Made by a program: the position numbers and the translations under genes. DNA of 46,599 nt, taken from positions 1 through 46,599 of the forward strand of contig CAYSQW010000022.1 of NCBI GenBank assembly GCA_964433135.1, read 5' to 3'. A model generated the notes under the pieces. That model was not told where the DNA came from and did not search any database. It worked only from the letters and a program-made list of their open reading frames with translations. How positions within the stretch are numbered: position 1 is the first letter of the stretch; each line of letters starts with the position of its first letter. Source of the DNA: CAYSQW01 sp964433135. Its GTDB lineage: Bacteria > Acidobacteriota > Aminicenantia > Aminicenantales > Aminicenantaceae. Of the stretch, positions 1 to 8,486 are shown piece after piece.

Positions 1-2
1 AA

Positions 3-1133
3 AAGGAAAAGATTTCCCTGCTGCATCAAAAGGATTCGGAACAGGCCTATTTGCTGTATTCGATGGATTCAAAGATCTATGTCTTGGCGAACAATCCTTC
101 CTCGTTGAGTGTCCTGCTGCCGGAGCAGCGGGCCGAAGGAGAATACCTCTCTCGTGTTTTCGACACAAAAATGAATTCATCATGGGGACGTTTGGAATGG
201 GAGGCGGAAGTGCCTTCGGGAACCACACTTCAGCTGCAGAGCCGCAGTGGGAATTCCAGCGATCCCAATCGAACCTGGAGCGATTGGTCGCCTCCTTACC
301 AGAAACCCGAGGGCGAGTTGATCCTCAGTCCAAAATCGAGATATGTTCAGCTTAAGATCATTTTTAAATCCAAATTCGGAAATAATTCCCCTCAAGTCAA
401 GAAAGCGCGTTTCTTCTATATACAGAATAATACCGCTCCCCTTATCTCCAAAGTGGAACTGCTGTCTCCGAATACGGTATTCATCAAGCCCCTCGATCAG
501 GATGAAAAGATCATGGGGATAGACCCCGATATGTCCGAATTGGCTCGGGCCAAGGAGGAAAACCGCGGTTATGTTGTCGCCAAGCAGGTCGAACGGAAAG
601 GATATCAAACCGTAAAATGGGAAGCCGCGGATGAAAACGGAGACAGCCTGCTTTACACCATATCCATCCGGGAAGAAAAAGAAGCGAAGTGGCGCGTCAT
701 GAAAGCGGAATGGGCGGATAAGATATTTGCGTTCGACACGCTGGATTTTCCCGACGGAAACTATATGCTGAAGATCGAAGCGAGCGATGTCCCTTCCAAT
801 CCACTCGGCTCGGAGCTGAGGACCGCCCGGGAGAGCCGTCCTCTGGTGATCGACAACTCGCTTCCCGTTATCAAAGGTTTTTCGGCTTCCCGCGGCAAAG
901 GAGTCCTGAATGTGGTTTTCGAGGTGCAGGACGCCTATTCTTTTATCAAGGAAGTCAAGTTCTTGATCCGACCGCATTCGTGGCGTGTTCTGTCTCCCGT
1001 TGACGGGATGTGTGACTACAGGATAGAAAGATTCGAGGTGTCGCTCCCGCTGCCTGCGGATTCCGATAATATGGTCATGCTCAAAGCCATCGACAGTCAG
1101 GGGAATGTCGGGATCTACCGTCATATTTTCTGA
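3..1133 (+). CDS. Secreted beta-propeller-type protein, C-terminal part (5' truncated by window)
   Basis: The reading frame is open from base 3, so the gene starts outside the window; the TTG at 51 is only an internal codon. About 376 residues are visible. The first part (YLLYSMDSKIYVLANN) reads like the last blade of a repeat propeller. Then comes a jelly-roll-like beta domain (residues around 50-140 of the visible part) with the pattern SRVFDT...W...QSRSGN...TWSDWS, and two Ig/fibronectin-like segments (NTAPLISKVEL, then DNSLPVIKGFSAS). I recognise this as the C-terminal architecture of large extracellular WD40/propeller proteins common in Acidobacteriota-like genomes, but cannot name a function. 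Binding of a polymer or envelope surface is only a guess. The stop is TGA at 1131-1133. Confidence 0.7.
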   Translation, partial: KEKISLLHQKDSEQAYLLYSMDSKIYVLANNPSSLSVLLPEQRAEGEYLSRVFDTKMNSSWGRLEWEAEVPSGTTLQLQSRSGNSSDPNRTWSDWSPPYQKPEGELILSPKSRYVQLKIIFKSKFGNNSPQVKKARFFYIQNNTAPLISKVELLSPNTVFIKPLDQDEKIMGIDPDMSELARAKEENRGYVVAKQVERKGYQTVKWEAADENGDSLLYTISIREEKEAKWRVMKAEWADKIFAFDTLDFPDGNYMLKIEASDVPSNPLGSELRTARESRPLVIDNSLPVIKGFSASRGKGVLNVVFEVQDAYSFIKEVKFLIRPHSWRVLSPVDGMCDYRIERFEVSLPLPADSDNMVMLKAIDSQGNVGIYRHIF

Positions 1134-1158
1134 AACGTTTCCATCCGGTTTTTCAGCG

Positions 1159-1183
1159 GCAAGGAGAGTCTTTTCCTCTTTGC
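1159..1183 (+). terminator. Weak hairpin after the propeller gene
   Basis: An 8-bp stem (GCAAGGAG with CTCTTTGC, one G-U pair) encloses a 9-base loop and is followed by TCTTATT. It lies 26 bases after the stop of the upstream gene. The U tract is poor, so this is a weak terminator candidate. Confidence 0.3.
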
Positions 1184-1252
1184 TCTTATTCCACCTCTAA
1201 AAATATGCCGTTGATTTCCATGGGCGAAATTTTATAGGATTAAGTTTCTTCT

Positions 1253-1268
1253 GTCCTTGAGTAAGGAC
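1253..1268. promoter_or_regulatory. Inverted repeat upstream of sigma-54 promoter (candidate activator site)
   Basis: GTCCTTGAGTAAGGAC is a perfect 6-bp inverted repeat with a 4-base spacer. Its centre is about 97 bases upstream of the start point predicted from the -24/-12 element at 1331-1347, the usual distance for an enhancer-type site of a sigma-54 activator. It differs in sequence from the palindrome at 45502-45520, so a different activator would be expected. Function is inferred from position only. Confidence 0.35.
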
Positions 1269-1330
1269 CGGTGTCCGGATTTCAGGGCGGATCCAAAATA
1301 TCGTTCACTGGGATAATGAGCTGAATCGAA

Positions 1331-1347
1331 CTGGCATGGAGTTTGCA
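1331..1347 (+). promoter_or_regulatory. Sigma-54 (RpoN) promoter of the FadL-family gene
   Basis: CTGGCATGGAGTTTGCA matches the -24/-12 consensus (YTGGCACG-N4-TTGCW) with one mismatch (T for C). GG at 1333-1334 and GC at 1345-1346 are separated by the obligatory spacing. Transcription would start near 1357-1358, giving a short leader of about 23 bases containing the GGAGG ribosome site at 1371-1375. Such promoters need an AAA+ activator; one is encoded at the right end of this window, though no link between the two is shown. Confidence 0.75.
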
Positions 1348-1380
1348 CCATACTGGGCCAAGCATAAGAAGGAGGGATAC

Positions 1381-2799
1381 ATGCCCTGCAAGAAGCAGCG
1401 TCTTATTTCGTTGTTTTTATTTGTCTTTCTATCACTGTCGGCATTTTCCAACAGTTTGATGCTGAGCGGACTCGGAGCCCGGGCTGTCGCCATGGGGGGG
1501 GCCTATGTCGGATTGTCTGATGATTTCAGCGCCGTTTATTGGAATCCGGCGGCTATCGGGTTCATTAAACAGAGGGGATTCGGGATCACGGGGATGGACC
1601 TGAAACCGTCGGTGTCTTACGAATATAATGCTGTCATGGGAGCCAATTACTATAGTATGTGGGGGGATCCGAAGCATTCCAATTATTTCCCGATCTTGCC
1701 AAGCCCATTCCGCAAGGAACCCGTAGATGGAGGAGTGGCCGTCGATATTGCCGCTGATTCGCTGGTGAACGATATTTTCAGCGGGCTTATCGCCTATCAC
1801 CAGCCGATATCGGATAAACTTACTGCCGGGATCGGAGTCTATGCGCCGGCGCGCTTCGCGACGGAGTGGAGCGGTGCGGCTATGTCCGACGCGACACTTC
1901 GCAGGTCAGATTTCGATTGGTCCAGTCGTTTCGATATGCTCACGATCGCCCCGGTTCTTGCCTGGCGCGCGCATGAAATGGTCTCGTTTGGAGTCGGTTT
2001 GAATATCAATCATGCTGTTTTCAAGCTTTCTCATCCCTATGGAGGGGAAGGCTTCGGTGTCGGATTGGGCCAATATGGTGAGAGTCTCAGCGGTTGGGCC
2101 TTGGGAGCGACATTTTCCATCCTGTGCAAACCGAACGAGCAGGTTACCGGTGGGATCACCTATCGCATTCCGTTCAAGCTCCGTTTGAAAGGCGACGCGG
2201 GATTCCCAAATATCCCGGACTTGGGGAACTCCGATCCTTCCCTATACGCCGGTTTGGATCTGGCGCCGGAATCGGGCATCGAGCGGGAGATCCCGTGGCC
2301 GATGTGGCTGGGAGTCGGGGTTTCCCTGAAGGCTTCCGAGGCGCTGACATTCAGTTTCGATGTTCATTACACCCGGTGGTCTAGGATGACGATGTTCGAA
2401 GCCGAATTCGCTCAACCGGCTTGGAGCCGATTGATGATGGAGACGGAAGCGGATCGTACGGTGCTGGACTGGGAAGACATGGCCGTTTTCCGCGTGGGCG
2501 CCGAATATATGATCAAGCATCTGGCCGTTCGCGCGGGCTTTTACTACGATCAATCCCCATCGAATACGGATACGATCAATCTGTTCTGGCCTACTTTCAG
2601 CACCTCGGGTTTGACCGCGGGATTGGGGTATTCCTTGAATGGTTTTTCGATTGATCTGGGGCTGGAATATCTGGCGGCGCCTCAAAGACAGCTGTGTGCC
2701 GCAAAGAAGCGTAATGATATAAATTATGCCTACGGAATGCCCGGCACTTACCGCATGCACGGGGTGATCCCGCGGTTATCCGTTGCGTATCGATTCTGA
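1381..2799 (+). CDS. FadL/OMPP1/TodX-family outer membrane transport protein
   Basis: A 472-residue outer membrane beta-barrel of the FadL family, which in characterised members admits long-chain fatty acids or other hydrophobic substrates. It has a signal peptide (KKQRLISLFLFVFLSLSAFSN), then the family signature near the mature N terminus (GARAVAMGGAYVGLSDD, followed by VYWNPAAIG). It ends with aromatic barrel strands and a terminal F (VAYRF). The start at 1381 is chosen because GGAGG lies 5 bases upstream; the ATA/ATG positions further upstream overlap the sigma-54 promoter. It is monocistronic and behind that promoter, suggesting induction by a substrate or by nutrient or envelope state. 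The substrate cannot be read from sequence. Confidence 0.88.
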   Translation: MPCKKQRLISLFLFVFLSLSAFSNSLMLSGLGARAVAMGGAYVGLSDDFSAVYWNPAAIGFIKQRGFGITGMDLKPSVSYEYNAVMGANYYSMWGDPKHSNYFPILPSPFRKEPVDGGVAVDIAADSLVNDIFSGLIAYHQPISDKLTAGIGVYAPARFATEWSGAAMSDATLRRSDFDWSSRFDMLTIAPVLAWRAHEMVSFGVGLNINHAVFKLSHPYGGEGFGVGLGQYGESLSGWALGATFSILCKPNEQVTGGITYRIPFKLRLKGDAGFPNIPDLGNSDPSLYAGLDLAPESGIEREIPWPMWLGVGVSLKASEALTFSFDVHYTRWSRMTMFEAEFAQPAWSRLMMETEADRTVLDWEDMAVFRVGAEYMIKHLAVRAGFYYDQSPSNTDTINLFWPTFSTSGLTAGLGYSLNGFSIDLGLEYLAAPQRQLCAAKKRNDINYAYGMPGTYRMHGVIPRLSVAYRF

Positions 2800-2828
2800 T
2801 GAACGGCTGTTTCTTTATTTGAATTTAT

Positions 2829-2841
2829 GTGAGATTCTCAC
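2829..2841. terminator. Small palindrome between convergent genes
   Basis: GTGAGATTCTCAC is a perfect inverted repeat in the 54-bp gap between the convergent FadL-family gene and efp. It could serve as a weak bidirectional terminator, but no good U tract follows on either strand. Confidence 0.3.
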
Positions 2842-2853
2842 TGAGGATAGGGG

Positions 2854-3420
2854 CTATTTCTTTGTCACCCGCTCCAGATATTTCGTTTCACGGGTGTCGA
2901 CCTTGATGATGTCGCCTTCCTTGATGAATTGCGGAACGCTGATGGTGATGCCGGTTTCCAGGGTGGCGGGCTTATTGCTGGCGGACTGGGTGGCGCCTTT
3001 GAGGAAAGGGGCTGTTTTAAGGACTTCCAACTCCATGCTCATGGGTGGGTCGACGGCGACAGGAGCGCCTTCGTACATCTCAACGGCAAAAACGACATTA
3101 GCGACCAGATAATTCACGGCGTCGCCGATGACCTCTCCGGAGAGTTTGATCTGTTCGTAATTTTCCGTATTCATGAAAACATAATCCTCACCGTCTTGAT
3201 AGAGATATTCCATCTCGGTGCCTTCCAGGAAGACGAGCTCCACCTTGTCCTTGGAGCGGAATCTGTAATCATGCAGGGATTGATCTTTCAGTTTGCGGAG
3301 CTTGGTTTGCATGAGAGCCTGGCCTTTTCCGGGAGTGACGTGCGTCGTGTCCAGAACTCGATAGATATCGCCGTCGACTTTGATAATTTGACCTTTTTTG
3401 ATTTGTGTCGCGTTGATCAT
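2854..3420 (-). CDS. efp: Elongation factor P
   Basis: A 188-residue protein of normal family length. EF-P binds between the ribosomal P and E sites and relieves stalling at polyproline stretches. The KOW-like domain I carries the tip loop TPGKGQA with Lys32, the residue that other bacteria modify; domains II and III follow, with the conserved closing segment IKVDTRETKYLERV. A lysine rather than arginine at the tip argues against EarP-type rhamnosylation; no modifying enzyme is encoded nearby. The gene lies 84 bases downstream of the GHMP kinase on the same strand, probably co-transcribed. A GAGG ribosome site lies 8 bases before the ATG. Confidence 0.97.
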   Translation of the reverse strand: MINATQIKKGQIIKVDGDIYRVLDTTHVTPGKGQALMQTKLRKLKDQSLHDYRFRSKDKVELVFLEGTEMEYLYQDGEDYVFMNTENYEQIKLSGEVIGDAVNYLVANVVFAVEMYEGAPVAVDPPMSMELEVLKTAPFLKGATQSASNKPATLETGITISVPQFIKEGDIIKVDTRETKYLERVTKK

Positions 3421-3504
3421 TCCTTATTCCTCATGATGGTGAATGGTCATATGATAGACATTTTCAAACGGCCTGGCAAGGGCTTCTCGAACGCTGACTT
3501 CCCG

Positions 3505-4590
3505 TCACCGTGGATGATGAGACCGTACCCCGTGGTCGATGTGGACGATCTCAGCTCGGACATCCAGACTTCGCAGAGCTTCCGCGATCTTTTCCGGCGA
3601 TCCTGGAGCATAAGCGAAGATGCAGCCGCCTTCGCCGGAGCCGTTGATCTTGGCGCCCGACGCGCCCGCTTTCATCGCCGTTTCGACCATCCGGTCCAGT
3701 TTAGGGAGTGAAACGCGTAGATCTTCACGGAGCACGGACTGCTGTTCCAGGAGGAGCGATCCGAAGGCGGCATGATCGAAGGGGTCTTCTGAAAACAGCC
3801 GGCGCCCGCGGCGGGTCAGGGCCCGTGTCCGCAAGGTTCCCCTCAGCAGCCGGAAACTTCGTCCCGGCTCCTTTTCGGGGATCATTTCGATGAGCCTTTC
3901 GAGCGGGCTGTACAGCGAGAATCCGGGCTGCTTGGTTTGTATGCGCTTCAAGCCTTCCCGTACTCCTTGTTTGATATGTCCCAAAGTGCCGGTCGTGTCT
4001 TTTCGGATGAGGGAATCGGCCAGCACGAACGCGCCCAGGGGATTATGAAGTTTTTCAATCCTTAGGGGATCATCGAATTCGATGGCGACGACACCTCCCA
4101 AGGCGGAAGTGAAATGATCCATCTTTCCCCCCGGTTCCTTGAATTCAGCCACTTCGGCCCGGAAGGCCAGTTCCGCGATCTTTTCCGGAACGGCGGCTCG
4201 TTCGTCTCCGGCGGCTTCCAGCAGAAATTTGATCCAGGCGACCACGAGCGCCGATGAACTTGAGGTCCCGGAGTTTATCGGGATTGTGCCATGAACCCGG
4301 CATGTCCATCCGGAAGGAAAAACGATGCCTTCCCGCTGCAGGATATTGACCGCGCTTTTCAGGTAGTCCCGCTCTCGGCCGTAGCTCAGTCTGGTGTCGA
4401 GCGGCAAATCCTCGGTATCGTCGATATCCGGAAGACTCAGCCGAAGGTTTCTTTGGGACCGGGGAGTTCCCTGGATGGTTATCCTGAGATCAATGGCCGC
4501 GGCGATAACGGGCAGCCCGAAATAATCTTGATGTTCTCCAAGCAGACACAGTCGTCCCGGTGCTGACACGACGGTTTGGTATCGGCTCAT
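3505..4590 (-). CDS. GHMP-family sugar kinase (galactokinase/mevalonate kinase-like)
   Basis: A 361-residue ATP-dependent small-molecule kinase. The N-terminal motif APGRLCLLGEHQDY corresponds to the galactokinase signature. The central glycine/serine ATP loop reads INSGTSSSSALVVAW, and the C-terminal GHMP motif reads ASGAKINGSGEGGCIFAY. The catalytic-region motif EPGGKMDHFTSALGG is also present. The length fits galactokinases and related arabinokinase-like enzymes, but the sugar is not certain because no sugar-pathway genes are nearby. The ATG at 4590 (AAAGGG upstream) is preferred over the TTG at 4626. It is divergent from the MBL hydrolase and probably in an operon with efp. Confidence 0.85.
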   Translation of the reverse strand: MSRYQTVVSAPGRLCLLGEHQDYFGLPVIAAAIDLRITIQGTPRSQRNLRLSLPDIDDTEDLPLDTRLSYGRERDYLKSAVNILQREGIVFPSGWTCRVHGTIPINSGTSSSSALVVAWIKFLLEAAGDERAAVPEKIAELAFRAEVAEFKEPGGKMDHFTSALGGVVAIEFDDPLRIEKLHNPLGAFVLADSLIRKDTTGTLGHIKQGVREGLKRIQTKQPGFSLYSPLERLIEMIPEKEPGRSFRLLRGTLRTRALTRRGRRLFSEDPFDHAAFGSLLLEQQSVLREDLRVSLPKLDRMVETAMKAGASGAKINGSGEGGCIFAYAPGSPEKIAEALRSLDVRAEIVHIDHGVRSHHPR

Positions 4591-4690
4591 GATCCCTTTG
4601 TACTCAATTGCGCCTTTCCCTGTCAACCATCTTCCCGGAGGATCGAAGTGAAGCGGCTTAAGCCGCCGGGAAAGAGCCCTGTCGCCCGGA

Positions 4691-4719
4691 TTGATTTAGG
4701 CGGGGATATGATTTATAAA
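4691..4719 (+). promoter_or_regulatory. Sigma-70-type promoter before the MBL hydrolase
   Basis: TTGATT (4691-4696), a 17-base spacer and TATAAA (4714-4719) make a good housekeeping promoter. Transcription would begin near 4726, only about 8 bases before the likely ATG at 4734, so the message would be almost leaderless. Confidence 0.5.
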
Positions 4720-4733
4720 TAGGTTTGATCGAT

Positions 4734-5528
4734 ATGAGCGAATGTGGATTTCTGGGAACGGGCGGGGCTGTGGCGACACCGGAACGGGACAATACCGCGC
4801 TTGTATTCAACCGGAATGAGGATTTGGTTTTGATCGATTGCCCAGGAAGTGCGATCGCCAAGATCAGCAGGTTGGGCTGGGATCCCCGGAAGATTGCCGC
4901 GCTGTGCATAACCCATACCCACCCCGACCATGTGTACGGACTGCCTGCGTTTGTCCACGGCATGCTGGGAACCGACCGTGAAGTTCCGATTTACGGTTCA
5001 TCGGAAACGATCGAATTCTGCATGAATCTACTCGATCTTTTTCACCTGAGGAAACCGAAAGCCCGCTATCGGATTCTTCCGTTCGTCGTAAAACCTGGGG
5101 ATACTTTTTCTCCGGGAGGCGGATTTATATGCACGGCGCTGTCCGTGCGGCACAAGCCGGCATCGCTGGGTTTCCAATTTGAATGGGGGAAGCGCCGCCG
5201 GCGGCTCGTTTATTCGGGGGACACGGCGATCCATCATTCCCTTTTTGAATTCGCCAGCGGCGCGGATTATCTTATCCATGACTGCAGTGCCCCCTCAAGA
5301 TTCTTCCGTGATGATGCCGTGCTTTCCCGAATGCATTCCTCCGCTTTGGAATTGGGTGCATGGGCGCAGGAGGCGGGTGTACAATGCTTGATTCCTTGTC
5401 ATTTTTTCAGCCATCGTGGCGTATCCGCGGCGGAGATCGAGTTGGAAATCAGAAATTCGTACAAGAGGGAGCTTATCGTTCCATGCGACCTTGATATCAT
5501 CCGGCTGCGTGCCGGAGGCCGCATTTAA
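4734..5528 (+). CDS. MBL-fold metallo-hydrolase (RNase Z-like)
   Basis: A 264-residue metallo-beta-lactamase-fold hydrolase. The first strand and turn (GFLGTGGAVATPERDNTA) resemble the RNase Z/AtsA group. The metal motif is THTHPDHVYG, followed by the third histidine (VRHKPASLG), the bridging aspartate (YSGDTAI) and a late histidine (CHFFSH). These are the ligands of a dinuclear zinc site. RNase Z matures tRNA 3' ends, but many relatives hydrolyse phosphodiesters or other esters, so the substrate is open. The only canonical start upstream of the fold is ATG 4734; TTG 4725 is an alternative. There is no strong ribosome site, consistent with a short-leader transcript from the promoter at 4691-4719. 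Confidence 0.82.
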   Translation: MSECGFLGTGGAVATPERDNTALVFNRNEDLVLIDCPGSAIAKISRLGWDPRKIAALCITHTHPDHVYGLPAFVHGMLGTDREVPIYGSSETIEFCMNLLDLFHLRKPKARYRILPFVVKPGDTFSPGGGFICTALSVRHKPASLGFQFEWGKRRRRLVYSGDTAIHHSLFEFASGADYLIHDCSAPSRFFRDDAVLSRMHSSALELGAWAQEAGVQCLIPCHFFSHRGVSAAEIELEIRNSYKRELIVPCDLDIIRLRAGGRI

Positions 5529-5581
5529 GGAAAGGGGAATCGTGCCGCTTATTCTCCCGATAAGACTTGAGAGGAAAGAGT

Positions 5582-5610
5582 TTGTTTTCCGCTCGAAGAT
5601 AAAATAGAAT
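5582..5610 (+). promoter_or_regulatory. Sigma-70-type promoter before the amidohydrolase
   Basis: TTGTTT (5582-5587), a 17-base spacer and TAGAAT (5605-5610). A start near 5617 would give a leader of about 43 bases ending in the GGAGG ribosome site before ATG 5660. Confidence 0.45.
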
Positions 5611-5659
5611 CGGGAGGGAAGAAAGGAAGTCTACGGATCGAGATGAAATGGAGGCGGCC

Positions 5660-7348
5660 ATGAAAGTATTCTTTTTGTTGATTCTTCCCCTTTTTGTCGG
5701 ATTGGGCGTTGTCTGTCAGTCTCCATCCCGTAAATCCGATTTTGCCGATCTGGTCTTTCAGAACGGAGTCGTGTGGACCGTGAATCCATGTCGGCCCCGG
5801 GCGGAAGCGGTGGCCGTGAAGGACGGAAAGATCACGGTCGTCGGAATTTCCCGGGATATTGAGCCCTGGGTGGGTCCGGACACCCGTGTTGTCGATCTTT
5901 CCGGAGCGATGCTGCTTCCCGGTTTTATCGACAGCCATACTCATTTTCTCGATGGGGGATTCGCGCTCCGGAATATCCAGCTTCGCGATGTAGACCATCG
6001 TGAGGAATTCGTCCGGCGGATCGGAGCCAAAGCCTTGGAATTGGAAGAAGGAACGTGGATTCTCAATGGAGATTGGGACCACCAGCGCTTCGATCCTCCT
6101 AAGCTCCCCAGCCGGGATTGGATCGATGGTGTTACTCCGAATCACCCCGTGTGCGTTAATCGCCTCGATGCACACATGGTCCTGGTGAACAGCGCCGCGC
6201 TTAAGAAAACCGGGGTCACGAAAGATACGGTTTCTCCTTCCGGCGGCGAGATCCGGAAAGATTCTCGGACCGGCGAACCTACGGGGATCCTGAAGGACGC
6301 CGCCATGGGGCTGGTCATGCGTCACATCCCCGAGCCGGAATTCGACGCCAAACTGAAAGCGGCTGAAACCGCTCTGCGGCATGCGGCCCGACACGGCATC
6401 ACATCCCTTCACGATATGAGCCGGATGGAGCACTATGAGGTTTACCGGGAGCTTATGCGCCGCGGCCGGTTGACCGCCCGGCTCCGTATTTATATCCCGA
6501 TTACCCGGATGGATCCGATAGCGGGGCTTGACGTCGAGATCCCTCCAGGGAGCGATTTTCTCGAGATCGGCGGACTGAAAGGCTTTGTGGATGGCTCGCT
6601 CGGTTCTTTCACCGCTTTGTTTTTCGAGCCCTACTCCGATGCGCCGCAGAAAAAGGGAATCATGGCGGCGGATATGTATCCGGAAGGGATTATGGAAGAG
6701 CGGATCCGCGCCGCCGATCGGGCCGGACTGCAGATTGCGGTCCATGCCATCGGTGATCGGGCCAATCACATGGTTTTGGATATCATCGAGCGAATTGCGG
6801 CCGAAGAAGGGAAGAGGGAACGCCGCTGGAGGATCGAGCATGCGCAGCACCTCCTGCCCGAAGACATCAAACGGTTCGGGCGGTTGAACCTTATCGCCTC
6901 GGTACAACCGTATCACGCCATCGATGACGGACGTTGGGCGGAGGGGAAAGTCGGAGCCGCGCGTCTGCAAACGACCTATCCGTTCCGTTCACTGCTGGAG
7001 GAAGGAAGCCGGCTCGCCTGCGGCTCGGACTGGTCGGTGGCGCCTCTCGATCCGCTTTCCGGCATTTATGCCGCGGTTACCCGTAGCACCCTGGATGATA
7101 AACATCCGGAAGGATGGATCCCCGCCGAGAAAATATCCCTGGAAGATGCGATTCAAGCATACACGTTGGGGGGAGCTTTCGCCGAGTTCAAAGAAGGTGT
7201 CAAAGGGTCTATCGAGACCGGCAAGGTCGCGGATCTGGTCGTGCTCTCCCGAGATCTTTTCTCCACCCCTCCGGAAGATATCATAAATGTTCAAGTGAGA
7301 ATGACGGTTGTCGGCGGCGCGGTCGTCTATGAAAGCGAGTATCGGTAA
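5660..7348 (+). CDS. Amidohydrolase family protein (YtcJ-like), probably exported
   Basis: A 562-residue metal-dependent hydrolase of the amidohydrolase superfamily, the YtcJ/AepA-like branch. The start at 5660 has GGAGG 5 bases upstream (ATG 5648 is also possible). A hydrophobic N terminus ending in VVCQS suggests export; the lipobox is not canonical. The small beta domain (DLVFQNGVVWTVNP) is followed by the TIM-barrel metal motif GFIDSHTHFLDGG, then HAIGDRAN, EHAQHL and the distal aspartate GSDWSVAPLDPLSGIYA. The end returns to the beta domain (GKVADLVVLSRDLF). Members hydrolyse amides or cyclic amides; no substrate can be assigned. TAA is immediately followed by the ATG of the exchanger gene, so the two are translationally linked. 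Confidence 0.87.
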   Translation: MKVFFLLILPLFVGLGVVCQSPSRKSDFADLVFQNGVVWTVNPCRPRAEAVAVKDGKITVVGISRDIEPWVGPDTRVVDLSGAMLLPGFIDSHTHFLDGGFALRNIQLRDVDHREEFVRRIGAKALELEEGTWILNGDWDHQRFDPPKLPSRDWIDGVTPNHPVCVNRLDAHMVLVNSAALKKTGVTKDTVSPSGGEIRKDSRTGEPTGILKDAAMGLVMRHIPEPEFDAKLKAAETALRHAARHGITSLHDMSRMEHYEVYRELMRRGRLTARLRIYIPITRMDPIAGLDVEIPPGSDFLEIGGLKGFVDGSLGSFTALFFEPYSDAPQKKGIMAADMYPEGIMEERIRAADRAGLQIAVHAIGDRANHMVLDIIERIAAEEGKRERRWRIEHAQHLLPEDIKRFGRLNLIASVQPYHAIDDGRWAEGKVGAARLQTTYPFRSLLEEGSRLACGSDWSVAPLDPLSGIYAAVTRSTLDDKHPEGWIPAEKISLEDAIQAYTLGGAFAEFKEGVKGSIETGKVADLVVLSRDLFSTPPEDIINVQVRMTVVGGAVVYESEYR

Positions 7349-8332
7349 ATGATTATTCTTTATTTTGCGGTATTGGTCATCTCTTTTGCGTTGTTGTTCA
7401 AATCGGCCGATTATTTTGTGGACGGCGCCTGTGGAATCGCCGAGTCTCTAAACATTTCCAAGCTCGTCGTGGGCATCGTCCTGGTCGGCTTGGCCACGAC
7501 GGCTCCGGAATTCGGCGTATCCGTATGGGCTGCTTCTTTGGGGGAACCTGAGATCGCTCTTGGAAACGCCATCGGATCGGTTCTTGTTGATGATGGGGTC
7601 GCTCTGGCGCTGGCCGCTTTCCTGGCGCCGACGGCGATCCTTGTGAACTGCCGGATTCTCAGGATCATCGGCATCTTTCTGCTGGCCATCGACGGATTGG
7701 CTTTCTGGCTGGCCAGCAATGGAACGATCGGAAGGCTCGAAGGCGCTGTCCTGGTCGGTCTTTTGATTCTGTATTTTGTCGTTCTGATAAAAAAGAAAGG
7801 ATTTCGTTCTTTCACTCAGGAGAAAGTCATATCCTCAACGAATCCGGATCCGTCTTCACCGGCTTCGGGAGCGGCGTGTGGACTGCGGCGGCCGATCCTA
7901 TTGTTTGCGGGTGGAATTATCGGAGTTGTCGTGACCACTCGGTTCGTGATCTGGGCCGCAAAAAATATAGCCGATCATTTTGGCCTCGCCGATACGTTGA
8001 TCGGATTGACCGTGATCGCTATTGGAACATCGTTGCCCGAGATCAGCACCTGCATCTCCGCCGCCCGGAAGGGAGAAGGTGAAATCGCCGTGGGAAATAT
8101 TCTCGGTGCCGATGTCCTTAATGTTCTCTGGATTATCGGCGTAGCCTCATTGGTGAACCCCATCCATGTAGACCTGAAAGTGATTCATTTCAGCTTTCCC
8201 GCCATGATCGTGATCGTTGGGGTGATGCTGGGAAGCCTGGCCATCGGCTGCCGGTTGAATAAGGGGAAGGGAGTGCTGCTGATTTCTCTTTACGGCGTTT
8301 ATCTTGTTTTAACCATGATGCTGTTTATCTGA
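7349..8332 (+). CDS. Sodium/calcium-exchanger-family membrane protein (YrbG-like)
   Basis: A 327-residue integral membrane protein with about ten hydrophobic segments and the two inverted alpha repeats of the Ca2+:cation antiporter superfamily. Repeat 1 reads GLATTAPEFGVSVWAASLGE...GNAIGSVLVDDG; repeat 2 reads GTSLPEISTCISAARKGEGE...GNILGADVLNVLW. The two ion-binding acidic residues (PE in each repeat) are kept. The usual GSN of repeat 1 is GSV and the second GSN is GAD, so ion selectivity may differ from YrbG. It starts directly at the stop of the amidohydrolase gene. Confidence 0.88.
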   Translation: MIILYFAVLVISFALLFKSADYFVDGACGIAESLNISKLVVGIVLVGLATTAPEFGVSVWAASLGEPEIALGNAIGSVLVDDGVALALAAFLAPTAILVNCRILRIIGIFLLAIDGLAFWLASNGTIGRLEGAVLVGLLILYFVVLIKKKGFRSFTQEKVISSTNPDPSSPASGAACGLRRPILLFAGGIIGVVVTTRFVIWAAKNIADHFGLADTLIGLTVIAIGTSLPEISTCISAARKGEGEIAVGNILGADVLNVLWIIGVASLVNPIHVDLKVIHFSFPAMIVIVGVMLGSLAIGCRLNKGKGVLLISLYGVYLVLTMMLFI

Positions 8333-8429
8333 CCGTTTGGCCTCGTATCGTGCCTCCGATGAAAGAGGAAGAAAAACGTCGTTGCTGAAGAGGCCGATTG
8401 TTCCGATTGTCAATTTTATTAAAAAAAAT

Positions 8430-8457
8430 TTGATTTCGTTCGTATATTTGATATCAT
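8430..8457 (+). promoter_or_regulatory. Sigma-70-type promoter of the redox operon
   Basis: TTGATT (8430-8435), a 16-base spacer and TATCAT (8452-8457), in an AT-rich 150-bp gap. A start near 8464 leaves a leader with AGGAGG at 8476-8481 before ATG 8487. It would transcribe all six genes to 16939. Confidence 0.5.
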
Positions 8458-8486
8458 GGCTTCTCCTTACGAGATAGGAGGATGTG

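Noticed and set aside
180..1124. Long minus-strand ORF opposite the propeller-type protein
   Set aside because: It has no recognisable domain and unnatural composition rich in His/Arg/Phe; the plus-strand frame has clear domain structure.
5549..6970. 473-codon minus-strand ORF
   Set aside because: It is the antisense shadow of the amidohydrolase, whose catalytic motifs are all on the plus strand.
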